NCBI GenBank assembly: GCA_041751095.1
Contig: JBGSYC010000128.1
Span: 1 to 64,000 of the forward strand
DNA: 64,000 nucleotides
Direction: 5' to 3'
Source of the DNA: JADCRZ01 sp041751095
GTDB taxonomy: Bacteria > Bacteroidota > Bacteroidia > Chitinophagales > Chitinophagaceae
This document shows, in pieces, positions 8,596-17,947 of this stretch; positions within the stretch are counted from its first letter, which is position 1; the number at the start of each line of letters is the position of its first letter. The notes under the pieces are model-generated. The model ran no database searches, was not told the origin of the DNA, and was given only the letters and a program-made list of their open reading frames with translations. The translations under genes were made by a program, and so were the position numbers.

Positions 8596-9158
8596 GGTAA
8601 ATCGGTTACGATTTGTGGCTTCCCGTTTACATTCATTATTCTCGCAGCAAAACCATTTTTGGCAATCTCTTCATAATTGTGGCCCGCATCTGATGGCCAG
8701 CAGGCGCCGAATGAAAGCAATTCTGCGCCTGTATTTATTACACGGTGGGCCGTATGCCCCGGTATATAATGTAAACTGCCGGGACGCATTTTTTCAGTGG
8801 ATGTTTTACGGTCGCGACTCATAAACAGCACGTAACCTTCTCCCTGAATACACCAGTAAAATTCTCCTCTGTCAGACATCGCATGATAATGCCCCCGGGT
8901 CATAAAATATTCTTCTCCTACCTGTCCGGGCTGAAGCTTTGTTACCCCGAAGAACAAACCGCCTGTTGTACCTTCTGATACAGGCATATACGCTTCCACC
9001 TGGTAAACCGTTTGATTTTCCGGCATTTGTTCCCTGGCTGATTCATCGGCGAAGATACCTTCAAGGTCTTTGACCGTGGTCGTTTTTTCAGCAACAGATG
9101 AGCCCTGTAATGAGTCCTTCAAAAAAAATACAGGAGGCGGTACTTGTAATATATCCAT
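8592..9158 (-). CDS. Cupin-type glucose-6-phosphate isomerase
   Basis: 188 residues of the archaeal/cupin GPI family (PF06560). The metal-binding core is EEYFMTRGHYHAMSDRGEFY, where the two His and the Glu bind iron or another divalent metal; SLHYIPGHTAHRVIN supplies the last His. The family interconverts glucose-6-phosphate and fructose-6-phosphate and is unrelated to the classical Pgi. It is the second gene of the operon, 95 bp after the GH127 gene, and overlaps the ROK kinase by 4 bp. Confidence 0.9.
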   Translation of the reverse strand: MDILQVPPPVFFLKDSLQGSSVAEKTTTVKDLEGIFADESAREQMPENQTVYQVEAYMPVSEGTTGGLFFGVTKLQPGQVGEEYFMTRGHYHAMSDRGEFYWCIQGEGYVLFMSRDRKTSTEKMRPGSLHYIPGHTAHRVINTGAELLSFGACWPSDAGHNYEEIAKNGFAARIMNVNGKPQIVTDLP

Positions 9159-9253
9159 AATAATATAATTAATCGTTAAGATGCTGAATACTTCATAATC
9201 ACACTTCCCTTTTTTTATACCACCCGACGTTTAAATAAATATTTTAGATACAT

Positions 9254-11287
9254 TTATTTTATCTGCTTGTCCCTTATTTCGGGGAAGACGGTTAACCTTA
9301 GCATGGTGGCTCCGTACGGTACCAATTCAATCATTTCCGTAGCCTTCTCCAGGTGAGATAAATAGTTCTTTGGGAAAGCAGGGTTCTGATATATTCTTTT
9401 ACCTGACAATGAATCGGTCAGCACCGGCATTTGCCAATCCTTAATTCTCCGGGCGGGTACCTGGATACGCACCGGAACTTCCGCAAGGTTCCAGGGATTT
9501 TCAGTAACCATTTTCTGAATCACCTTCATCTTTTTTAATCCGGCCTCTGTGGCTACCAATGCATAGTTCCAGGTGCCGGAAGGTTCTAAATTCAGGGCCG
9601 GCATATCAACTGAAGACTTCGGGTAATCCAGGATGATTTCACGACTATACTGTATGGGGAGGCTGTATACCAGCGGGCCCCTTTCTACCCCCGCTCCATT
9701 TTCCCTCCAGCGGGTTATCTCCACTCGCATGGGCAGAGACAATTCGATCTTATCATTGGAAGAGAAAGTACGCTCGATTTTCACAAAGGTTCCGGGAGAA
9801 ATTTTACCCGGCCACGGCTTACCGTTTATGTTTATTGTGGCGTCCCTACACCATCCGGGTATGCGGATGTTAAAAGGAAAACTAACCGGCTCTTTTGTTT
9901 TGAATGTGAAAAGGATATGTTCCGAGAAAGGGTAACCGGTTTCTTCGGTTACTGTCACTTCCCTATTTTCTTTTCCAACATACGTACTTACCTTCCCGGG
10001 GCCATACAATGCGGCCGTCAGTCCCCCCTCTCTGCCACTCAGCCACATCTGTCCGACATAAACAGGCATCATTCGATTAACATTCCCGGTGCAGCATTCT
10101 ACATCGTGCCCCGGCAAATAAGCCATTCTTGCAGGGTTATAGCCTAAATGATTGGAGTTTACAGTAGCGATTACCTGGTTAGGGCAGGAAAAATACTGAT
10201 GTGATTTAAAGTCTTTTTCTACAGAACCAATCCCCGCATTGAATACTGCCCGTTCCAACTTATCAGCCCAACTTACTTCACCGGTGATTTGGAGCATATA
10301 CCCTATCGTCCATGGGTATACCGCTACGTTACAGGTCTCGTGTCCGGCAAGCGGAGAGATGCCTTTTGTTTCTTCCGTGGAGCTGGGTACACCGGAAATT
10401 AGCTGATGATATTTTTCTAATTTTTCAAGCCCCTTTCTTGCGGTAGCTAAATACGCTTCTTTGCCTGTATACATGAATAAAATAGCCGGTATCTTCACTA
10501 GTTCCAGATACACAACTCCATGGTAATCCGGTTTTTCATCGGAATTAAAATCAAGCGTGCGCTTAGCGCGGGTTCGGTATTTTACATCATTGCTAAAAAG
10601 GGCATATGCTTTTTCGGCCATCACCAGCAATTGGTGATTACCGCTTATGCCATATAACCAGCAGATTTCTTCCAGGTTGGCAAGTTCCAGTTCATCGCTG
10701 AAGCTTTCTGGTGTAAGGCTTAAATAATGCTTCTCCAATTTCTCTATAATACTTCTGTTCCCGGTAACTCCGTATTCAGCCATATAGGCCCGGAAAAAGC
10801 CGGCATGCGGCCAGTTGTGCCAACGGCCTTCCAGATGTGTAGGCCCAAGCAGGCCGTTGCTTTGCTGATTGTCTAATACATATTGCAATTGTTGCCGGGC
10901 CTTTGTCAGCAACTCCTCGTCCTTTAGCAAATAAGCACAGCGGATAAGTCCGTCCACATAGTAACCTACCTGTTCATAGGGCCACCAGTCTTTACCTTTC
11001 TGCACCCCGGGACGCACTATTTTGGAAGCAGCCCAGCCGGAAGTGTTGAACGGATAGCCCGCCACTTCCACATTGCCGGTTAAACCATTTTTTTGATTGC
11101 TAAGGAAAGCATGAAGCCAACCCTGTGGGGTTATCTGCGAAAGCGGTAAATCTTTAAAAACATTATAGGTAACGGCCGCGCCCTTTGTTTTCGTAGCCAC
11201 TTCTTTTTCCTGTCCGTAGCTCTCATGACTTAATGTAAAAAATATCATAACAATAAAAGGAAAAACGACTCTTCTCCGTACATTCAT
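9254..11287 (-). CDS. GH127-family glycosidase (beta-L-arabinofuranosidase-like)
   Basis: 677 residues with a signal peptide ending near SYGQE. The (alpha/alpha)6 barrel family DUF1680/GH127 is recognised by HETCNVAVYPW and ECCTGNVNRMMPVY. In the characterised enzyme HypBA1 a Glu, three Cys and a zinc ion build the active site with a Cys nucleophile; here these map to about E317, C319, C398 and C399, all conserved. The general acid probably lies in the nearby TEET loop. The family removes beta-L-arabinofuranose, but related GH127/GH146 members vary in substrate. It is the first gene of the operon, with an operator/promoter box 31 bp upstream of the start. Confidence 0.88.
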   Translation of the reverse strand: MNVRRRVVFPFIVMIFFTLSHESYGQEKEVATKTKGAAVTYNVFKDLPLSQITPQGWLHAFLSNQKNGLTGNVEVAGYPFNTSGWAASKIVRPGVQKGKDWWPYEQVGYYVDGLIRCAYLLKDEELLTKARQQLQYVLDNQQSNGLLGPTHLEGRWHNWPHAGFFRAYMAEYGVTGNRSIIEKLEKHYLSLTPESFSDELELANLEEICWLYGISGNHQLLVMAEKAYALFSNDVKYRTRAKRTLDFNSDEKPDYHGVVYLELVKIPAILFMYTGKEAYLATARKGLEKLEKYHQLISGVPSSTEETKGISPLAGHETCNVAVYPWTIGYMLQITGEVSWADKLERAVFNAGIGSVEKDFKSHQYFSCPNQVIATVNSNHLGYNPARMAYLPGHDVECCTGNVNRMMPVYVGQMWLSGREGGLTAALYGPGKVSTYVGKENREVTVTEETGYPFSEHILFTFKTKEPVSFPFNIRIPGWCRDATININGKPWPGKISPGTFVKIERTFSSNDKIELSLPMRVEITRWRENGAGVERGPLVYSLPIQYSREIILDYPKSSVDMPALNLEPSGTWNYALVATEAGLKKMKVIQKMVTENPWNLAEVPVRIQVPARRIKDWQMPVLTDSLSGKRIYQNPAFPKNYLSHLEKATEMIELVPYGATMLRLTVFPEIRDKQIK

Positions 11288-11317
11288 TGTATATCATTTT
11301 ATGATTTTAATCACATA

Positions 11318-11351
11318 ACTGGTATATACCTGTATACTCATTAATTTTCAA
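11318..11351 (-). promoter_or_regulatory. Operator and promoter of the GH127-sugar operon (box A)
   Basis: The sequence ACTGGTATATACCTGTATAC at 11318-11337 contains the palindrome GGTATATACC and is nearly identical to boxes at 13857 and 22525. On the minus strand a TTG (11351-11349) stands 20 bases before TATATACC. This resembles a Bacteroidota -33/-7 promoter with the operator lying over the -7 region. The box starts 31 bp upstream of the GH127 start codon. HutC-type GntR proteins bind similar TGGTnTAnACCA sites. The adjacent divergent GntR gene is the natural candidate regulator. Confidence 0.72.
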
Positions 11352-11473
11352 GGTAAGTTTTTTTTGTTATATATCCTGACCTTTTTTCTGTTCAGATTCG
11401 CTTACCTTCATTATTGATGATCTCGCTTTTACATGACGCATAAAAGTTATATCTGTTTATAAAAATCGCTTTG

Positions 11474-12475
11474 ATGGACTACATTACCATAGATCATACT
11501 TCTTCAACCCCCATTTACAAACAGATTGTATCTTCTATTTCCAATGCCATTGACGAGAGCATTTTAAAACAAGGTGATTTGATTCCATCGACAAATAAAA
11601 TTGCTGCACATTTTTCTTTGGCAAGGGGCTCAGTGTTTAGTGCCTATAATGAATTGAAAGCTGCGGGTATTATTGATTCGCGGCCGGGCAAAGGGTATTA
11701 TATCGTTAATACAACTACTAACCGTAAGCAAAAGATTCTGCTCCTGTTAGACAGTTTTGCCCCATACAAAGAGATCCTGTATAATAGTATAATAAATACC
11801 ATCGGTACTAAGGCCAGGATTGATGTATACTTTCATCATTTTAATGTTGATCTGTTAGCCTCTCTGATAAAGCAGCATCAATTGCATTACAATGCTTTTG
11901 TTGTGGTACCTATTATCCACCCCAGCGTAACAGAAATATTGGAAACGCTGCCCCGGAAGCAGTTATATATCCTTGACCTGGGTTATAATGATTTTGGTAA
12001 AAAGTATGCTTCAGTATGCCAGAATTTTGAAAATGATATTTTCCAGGTGCTGCAACAGTATAAGGATCGCCTGAACAGATACCTGAATTTTGTTTTGGTC
12101 ATGCAAAAAAATCACGTGGCCCGCGAGATTATAAACGGTTTTACGCGATTCTGCAAAACCAATAACATGGCCTTTAATGTACAGGCAACCGTAAAAAACG
12201 AAGCGGTAACCAATGGATCCTGCTTTATTATTATTCAGGATAATGACCTGGTAGACCTGATCAGTACTGTGCAGCAAAAGGGACTAAACCTTGGAAAAGA
12301 AGTAGGCGTTATTTCTTACAATGAAACGCCTCTAAAAAGTGTTATCGGAGAAGGCATTACCACCATTTCTACTGATTTCCATCTGATGGGTAAAACGATA
12401 GCCGAAATGGTACTTAACCGGAAAAGAGGACATGTGGAAAATCCTTGTACACTCAGGTTGCGCAAATCTCTATAG
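11474..12475 (+). CDS. GntR-family regulator with LacI-type sugar-binding domain
   Basis: 333 residues from the ATG at 11474, which is preceded by a TTG. Residues 1-75 are a GntR winged helix (PIYKQIVSSISNAI, LIPSTNKIAAHFSLARGSV, GIIDSRPGKGYYI). The rest is a periplasmic-binding-protein-like effector domain of the LacI/AraR type (ILLLLDSFAPYKE, VGVISYNETPL, TTISTDFHLMGKTIAEMVL). AraR-like chimeras release their operator when the sugar binds. It is divergent from the GH127 operon and close to three matching operators. Its stop overlaps the end of the convergent sulfatase remnant. Confidence 0.9.
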   Translation: MDYITIDHTSSTPIYKQIVSSISNAIDESILKQGDLIPSTNKIAAHFSLARGSVFSAYNELKAAGIIDSRPGKGYYIVNTTTNRKQKILLLLDSFAPYKEILYNSIINTIGTKARIDVYFHHFNVDLLASLIKQHQLHYNAFVVVPIIHPSVTEILETLPRKQLYILDLGYNDFGKKYASVCQNFENDIFQVLQQYKDRLNRYLNFVLVMQKNHVAREIINGFTRFCKTNNMAFNVQATVKNEAVTNGSCFIIIQDNDLVDLISTVQQKGLNLGKEVGVISYNETPLKSVIGEGITTISTDFHLMGKTIAEMVLNRKRGHVENPCTLRLRKSL

Positions 12476-12805
12476 TTCTAATTTACTGGTTGCGGCAGTT
12501 GGCTCACCGGGTTTTACCCTATCAAATTGTATAATGCTTTTGAAGCTGTAGATGGCTATTAAGAGAATAGTTATACCTAATAAAAGTCTGATATGACGCG
12601 AAGGCACGCATACAGGTGTTTCTACATAATGCCGGGTAAACCTCATTCCTTGCTCAGCCATTTTGTCAAGATTCGGAGTTTTCATCTTTTCCTGTCCGTA
12701 ACATCCAAGTTCTCCAAAGCCAGGATCATCTGCAAAAATGTAGATGACATTTGACTTTGAATCTGCTTTTCCCAAGATGCTTTTGTGCGCTTCCGGTATA
12801 AACAT
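12470..12805 (-). pseudogene. Sulfatase N-terminal fragment
   Basis: Residues about 18-70 are the N-terminus of a type I sulfatase: NVIYIFADDPGFGELG gives the metal-binding Asp pair, followed by TPNLDKMAEQGMRFTRHY and the formylglycine site CVPSR. Directly after CVPSR the protein changes to unrelated sequence with a hydrophobic segment (ITILLIAIYSF) and stops. A normal sulfatase is 450-550 residues, so over 80 percent is missing. A matching C-terminal fragment lies on the opposite strand at 14090-14620. Whether both came from one gene is an inference. Confidence 0.82.
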
Positions 12806-12916
12806 GAAAGCAGATAATTAAGGAACATATCTTTCAAAAAGCAATTCTCAAAATAAGATAGTTTGGTTTAATCCTTTTGACACTAGGTTACTTTTGTGGC
12901 CTTGCGCGAAACCTCG

Positions 12917-13717
12917 TCATTGAAGTTTTGGATTTATATTCACTTCCGTCTGTGGAATAGGCCATTGGTAATCCTGCGCCCTGAAATTTTTTGATGTAAC
13001 GTACCACCTGCTATAGGGGTCGGTGGTTGTTCCCTTTTTTCTCAGGGGCCTGACTGTATTTGGAAAAGGAGCACCATAAAAATCGGCTTTCAGCACTTGT
13101 CGGCGATTTTCCAGCGTAGCAAGTCCCAGTAACGGATACCTTCGAATGCTGTTTCAATTCTGCGTTCTTTACGTATGATCTCACGCAAAAGCGCAGTTTT
13201 GGTCTGGGTTATTGGAGGCATATTTACAGATGCCCTTCCTCTTACCTTATTAATCGTTAAATTAAGCATACCCTGGTCAATGGCATGTCCGGCTTCCAGC
13301 CAGGCTTCGAGGTAACTTAAAAGTACTTCTTCATACCTAATAATCGGGAGGTTACCGCCATAGTTATTAAGATTACCCGAATATCCTTCATCAAGATATT
13401 TTTTGATTCCGTACCCCGTTTGCGTTGTCTGTTTTCCTGCTCCCAACTGGTCAGGTGCCAGTGTTGAATCAGGGTGAGTAATATATCTACCTCTGAATGA
13501 TTGACCGTTAAAAAGGATGTTATATTTCAACCGCGCGTCCCTGTTTTTTGTCGGATCTTTTGGATCATACAAAGGACTGGTAAAAGAAAATGGTGTACCG
13601 TTTTCCCGCAAAAGAGTTTAGGGCAATGCCAGTAAAGAGGAGGATCGCTAAATTAGTCAGCAGCCGACAGCCAGTTGTTGATAGACGGTAGTTGAGGCTT
13701 TTGATGTGCGTAATCAT
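12917..13717 (-). pseudogene. SusC signal peptide joined to SusD C-terminus by deletion
   Basis: An ATG at 13717 opens a 40-residue stretch (LTNLAILLFTGIALNSFAGK) that is a typical SusC-type signal peptide. Within a few codons, in another frame, comes the C-terminal third of a SusD-like protein from about 13611: LPIIRYEEVLLSYLEAW, NKVRGRASV, ERRIETAFEGIRYWDLLRW. Near 13095 a frameshift creates a stop, and the end continues in the other frame as ADFYGAPFPNTVRPL and DYQWPIPQTEVNINPKLQ to a stop at 12917. About 4 kb of a SusC/SusD pair (SusC barrel and SusD N-terminus) would have to be deleted. The promoter box at 13857 survives upstream. Confidence 0.82.
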
Positions 13718-13856
13718 AAATATAAATCCTATTATAAAAATTGCTAGTGGATGAGTAAAAGAAGGATTATGCCATTGGTGTTAAATGCATAAGAAACAAA
13801 GGCTTTTATGCCTTCCTGTTCTTTACGGACAATTCTATTATGCCTAAAAATTACAA

Positions 13857-13890
13857 ACTGGTATATACTGGTACATTGAATAATATTCAA
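13857..13890 (-). promoter_or_regulatory. Operator and promoter of the dead SusC/SusD locus (box B)
   Basis: ACTGGTATATACTGGTAC at 13857-13874 matches boxes A and C. On the minus strand TTG (13890-13888) precedes TATATACC by 20 bases, the same arrangement as at the other two. It lies 140 bp upstream of the SusC signal-peptide start at 13717. The control region therefore appears intact although the genes behind it are mostly deleted. Confidence 0.7.
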
Positions 13891-14089
13891 TATAATTTAA
13901 TTTTAAAAATATCAAAAAAATTTCTTATGGGCTTTCATACTTCCTTCCTAAGCGATGGTTGATGATTAAAATGTAGTTCAGGTTTTTAATCCCTTTATTC
14001 GAACTGCTGGTCGATATATTTTCGGTGTCCCTTGCGATTCGAGCTTAAGAAACTTATAAAGGTTTTAATATATGATAAAGTTGATCTAA

Positions 14090-14620
14090 CTTCCATTTCG
14101 CGGCCGTAAGCGCAGTATATATGAAGGCGGTATTCGGGTGCCATTTATTGTGCGGTGGCCCGGGCACGTACCCGCGAACCGCATCGACGATCAATCCGTT
14201 GTAAGCGGTGTAGATTTACTGCCTACTTTAAGCAAATGGGCGAACCAAGCCGTGCCAGAAAATCATGCCCTGGATGGTGAAGACATCAGTGATATTTTAT
14301 TAGGGAAAACCCGACCGCGCACCAGACCCCTGATGTGGGAAGGCCGCATGCCAGTAATTGGACCAGTCATTAATCAAAATCCAACCCTGGCTATCCGTGA
14401 CAAAGAGTGGAAATTGCTCATGAACCCCGATCGCAGCCGCATCGAATTATACCATATAACCAAAGACCCTACAGAGGTAAACAATTTGGCCCTGCAACAT
14501 CCCGATATAGTAAAACGCTTGTCTGAGCAATTACTGACTTGGAAAAAGTCAGTACCAGGCTCCGTAAGAGATGGAGCTGGAATGATGCAGTACAATTGGC
14601 CAGGAAAAGAAACTAAGTAA
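14090..14620 (+). pseudogene. Sulfatase C-terminal fragment
   Basis: Homology to the C-terminal part of type I sulfatases begins at LPFRGRKRSIYEGGIRVP right after an in-frame TAA, with no start codon. It continues through FIVRWPGHVP, the typical VSGVDLLPTLSKWA, LLMNPDRSRIELYHITKDPTEVNNLA and a normal stop. The N-terminal two thirds, including the formylglycine site, are absent. The strand is opposite to the N-terminal fragment at 12470-12805, so an inversion plus deletion, or two different parent genes, must be assumed. Confidence 0.82.
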
Positions 14621-14797
14621 ATCTTCCATTAACGAAATCAGAGGTATGACTTTCCACTAAAGCTGGAATAATGCTATCTGAAGGTTTCTCATAAATTATT
14701 ATATCTCTAATACAAACTAACCTTCTTTTTTCATGTACAACTAACTTACTTTTTTATTTATTTTATACCGAAAAATCTTTAAAAACCTGCTGAATAC

Positions 14798-17332
14798 ATG
14801 ACGATTCATCAACGCCGACAATTTTTAAAAAGGCTTGGCATTAGTTTAGCTTCCATCGCTTTTTCTTTTTCTAAAGCCGTCTCTGCTTTTTCAGGAGAAA
14901 AAAGAAATAAAGCTAATCTTGCAATACCCCTTTTTAAAGATAATTTGTCCCGCACTACTAACCGGGTTTGGATTGGCGAGGATTATTGGGCGATCCCTAT
15001 GGAGGATTGGAGAGTAAATGAAGGAAGAATAGAATGTCTAGGGGTAGAGAAGTTTTCGCGGGTTAATATTTTAACGGCGGTGATTAACCGGGGCATGGGT
15101 GACCTGCTTATTTCTTCCGATGCAGGCTTACTTAAAAAAACATCAACTGGCAAGGGCGGTTCAGCAGGCTTTGCTATTGGTATAAGAGACAACGTCGATC
15201 CGGATGCAAAGTCGGTTTGTTATTTTGGAAAGGGGATCAATGCAGGAATCTCTACAAAGGGTAATTTGTTCATTGGTAATAAATCTGCACCCCTACCGCC
15301 AGATTTTGATTATACGATTTTTAATTTGTCTGTTAAAGGAGAAAAGAAGGGCGCCCGTACCGAACTTTCCCTGACCTGTAAAAGCAAATCTGCTCAGGCA
15401 TCCGTATCCTATCAAACCGAACAGGAAATATCCGGGTTGGTAGCACTTGTAAATAATTTCGAAGAAGAAGGCACTGATACTTTTTGGTTTAAAAACATTA
15501 CGCTTACCGGTTCAAAGATCAGCACAAAAGCTGAAAATAGTTTTGGGCCTGTTTTATGGTCGATGTATACCCTTTCAAAAGGAGTATTGAAGATAGTTGC
15601 CCAAATGCCACCGATAGGAGCCAGAGACACACAGCAAGTACAGCTATTTTTTAAAAAAGGAAACGAATGGATTAAATCGGCTGCAAGCCCGATCGATAAA
15701 GCGGCTTATACGGCTCATTTTCATTTGCCAAACTGGAATGCGTTGGTGGATTTGGAATATCAGTTAAGATACAGCACTAACGGTAAAGTGCATTCGTTTG
15801 CTGGACGTGTCAGAAAGGAGCCAGGAGACAGGCCTTTGCAATTTGGGGGTTTAACCTGCCAGAATTTTATCGCTTACCCTTACAATCCCTTAATTAATAA
15901 TTTAATAAAGCACAATCCGGATATATTGTATTTCTCCGGGGATCAAATATATGAAAACCACGGAGGGTATCCGATTAAGCGTCAACCCGAAGGAGATGCA
16001 ATATTAAGTTACCTGGGCAAGTGGTATATGTTTGGCTGGGCTTTTCGGGAGGTCATGCGTGACCGGCCTACCATATGCACGCCCGATGATCATGATGTGT
16101 TTCAGGGAAATCTGTGGGGTGAAGGCGGAAAAGGAGTTTCGTTTGAGGAATGGGAAAAGGTGAAAAGTGCTCATGGAGGATATGTGCAAACGCCAGGCAT
16201 GGTCAATGTAGTCGCCCTCACGCAATGCGGGCACATGCCGGCTCCTTATCATACCGAGGCCTTACCCTCGGGTATCAAACCATGGTACACCGATTTGCTG
16301 TATGGCAAAGTGAGCTTTGCCATTATCAGCGACCGGATGTTTAAATCAGGTCCGGAGGTGGTTCGTAAAAGCGCCGGGCGAATAGATCATATAACAGAAC
16401 TCATTGGTGAAAATACCCTGGAAGATTCAAACCTGGAAATGCTGGGCGCCCGGCAAATGCAATTTTTGCAAGCTTGGATCAGCGATTGGAAAGGCGCCAG
16501 TATGAAAGTGTTGCTTTCGCAAACCCTTTTTGCCAACGTAGGCACTCATCATGGCGACGAAAAAATGTTCTTGTATGGCGATATGGATTCAGGCGGATGG
16601 CCAAAACAAAAGCGTGATGAAGCGCTTAAACTTATTCGGAAAGCGGCCGCTTTTCATATCAACGGCGATCAGCATTTGCCCTTTATTGTTCAATATAGTT
16701 TACAGGAAAAAAGAGATGGTGGATGGACGTTTTGCACCCCCGCTATTTCCACCGGTTATATTCGCTGGGGCCAGCCAGATGCGGTGAACGCACCCTACAC
16801 AGACCGGCCCGCACATGGCCTGTCAAATACGGGATGTTATAAAGATATATTCGGAAACCTGAATTACATTTATGCAGTAGGCAACCCTAAGGATAAGTTC
16901 CAAAACAAAGACCGCTACATAAGAGCGCAAAATAAAGCGTCTGGATTTGGCATTATAACATTTAATACAAACGATCGAACTATCAAAATGGATGCATACC
17001 GGTTTTTAGCCGATAAAGACAACCCAACCAGTGATGATCAGTTTCCAGGTTGGCCATTAACCATTTCTCAAATGGATAATGATGGAAGAAAACCAGTTGC
17101 TTTTTTACCTCTTCTGCAAATAAATAAACCCGACCAGGTAGTTAAAGTTTTGAATGAAAAAGACCATTCCGTTGTCACCGTTATTCGTATAAAAGGAGCT
17201 TCCTATCAGCCACCCGTGTATGCCGAAGGAGTATATACGGTGCAAATAGGAGAAGGGGCTGCAGTTAAAGAACTGAGAGGATTACAAGCCGCCGCACAAA
17301 CAGCAAGCGAACCAATCAAAATTACCGTGTGA
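14798..17332 (+). CDS. PhoD-like metallophosphatase with extra N-terminal domain
   Basis: 844 residues. The N-terminus (MTIHQRRQFLKRLGISLAS) is a Tat-like signal with RRxFLK. Residues about 45-250 form an extra beta-rich domain of unknown role. From about 350 a PhoD-type phosphatase core follows: YFSGDQIYE, TPDDHDVFQGNLWGEGG, ISDRMFKSG, QTLFANVGTHHGDE and HINGDQHLPF carry the Asp/His/Asn metal ligands. Known PhoD enzymes hydrolyse phosphodiesters or phosphomonoesters outside the cytoplasm. Its location inside a sulfatase-rich polysaccharide region suggests it acts on a substituted glycan or a phospholipid-like substrate, but that is inference. Confidence 0.85.
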   Translation: MTIHQRRQFLKRLGISLASIAFSFSKAVSAFSGEKRNKANLAIPLFKDNLSRTTNRVWIGEDYWAIPMEDWRVNEGRIECLGVEKFSRVNILTAVINRGMGDLLISSDAGLLKKTSTGKGGSAGFAIGIRDNVDPDAKSVCYFGKGINAGISTKGNLFIGNKSAPLPPDFDYTIFNLSVKGEKKGARTELSLTCKSKSAQASVSYQTEQEISGLVALVNNFEEEGTDTFWFKNITLTGSKISTKAENSFGPVLWSMYTLSKGVLKIVAQMPPIGARDTQQVQLFFKKGNEWIKSAASPIDKAAYTAHFHLPNWNALVDLEYQLRYSTNGKVHSFAGRVRKEPGDRPLQFGGLTCQNFIAYPYNPLINNLIKHNPDILYFSGDQIYENHGGYPIKRQPEGDAILSYLGKWYMFGWAFREVMRDRPTICTPDDHDVFQGNLWGEGGKGVSFEEWEKVKSAHGGYVQTPGMVNVVALTQCGHMPAPYHTEALPSGIKPWYTDLLYGKVSFAIISDRMFKSGPEVVRKSAGRIDHITELIGENTLEDSNLEMLGARQMQFLQAWISDWKGASMKVLLSQTLFANVGTHHGDEKMFLYGDMDSGGWPKQKRDEALKLIRKAAAFHINGDQHLPFIVQYSLQEKRDGGWTFCTPAISTGYIRWGQPDAVNAPYTDRPAHGLSNTGCYKDIFGNLNYIYAVGNPKDKFQNKDRYIRAQNKASGFGIITFNTNDRTIKMDAYRFLADKDNPTSDDQFPGWPLTISQMDNDGRKPVAFLPLLQINKPDQVVKVLNEKDHSVVTVIRIKGASYQPPVYAEGVYTVQIGEGAAVKELRGLQAAAQTASEPIKITV

Positions 17333-17406
17333 ATGGTTCGATGTATGTTATGGCGGAACTCAAAAGATGATCACTATCCTGACGATAAGCGCCTGTTGGC
17401 TCTCCG

Positions 17407-17616
17407 TTAAAATTTTTCAGGGTCTAAGCCTTTCATTTTACCAAAGGCCTCCAATAACCCGGTCGTCTTGGTAATAAAACCGTCACTATTCACATCCTGG
17501 TATTTGACATAGCCTGGCTTGGTATATTTAGTTTGAAAAGGACTTTTGTCAATCTCTTCCTGCATTTGAAATATACCAATGGCATGAACGAGGTTAAAGG
17601 AGTTAATTGGATATCC
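17407..17616 (-). pseudogene. SusC fragment (beta-barrel piece)
   Basis: Minus-strand open stretch with GYPINSFNLVHAIGIFQ, MQEEIDKSPFQ and PGYVKYQDVNSDGFIT. This is the conserved SusC segment that precedes a calcium-like DxNxDG loop. It ends at a TAA at 17407 after an unrelated-looking tail. Only about 45 of some 1000 residues remain. It differs from the corresponding part of the intact SusC at 19456-22494, so it comes from another gene copy. Confidence 0.75.
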
Positions 17617-17748
17617 TATTCACCACTGGAAAATTGAAAGTAAAAAAATTAAGTCCCTGGGCTAATGTTAAAGCATTTTATTCAATCTTATAGTTATCAG
17701 CAGGTAATTAATTATTAATAACAGGCTTTTAATCATAACGTCATATGC

Positions 17749-17830
17749 GGCTCCGTTACATGAATATTTTTATTATCGAGTGGTATCGATTTGGCACCTG
17801 CAACAAATGAAATCGCTGCAAATGATGGTG
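17749..17830 (-). pseudogene. N-terminal fragment of an SGNH-hydrolase gene
   Basis: These bases align with 24076-24150 in the intact SGNH hydrolase gene and encode FAAISFVAGAKSIP followed by LDNKNIHVT, against FSFAAVAKTIP and LDNKNIHVTGAGY in the intact copy. Homology stops after NIHVT and the frame soon reaches a stop. Upstream of the fragment there is no start codon in frame. The rest of 17333-17947 contains only this, the SusC fragment and unassigned DNA. Confidence 0.75.
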
Positions 17831-17947
17831 CAAATAAATTTTACAGATAAAAAATTCGTTGAATATGTATCAACGTTCTGCATCCTCCTTAAAGGATATA
17901 GTAAATATCGGCGAGAAACTTATAGCATCTTATACTCTTATTTCGGA

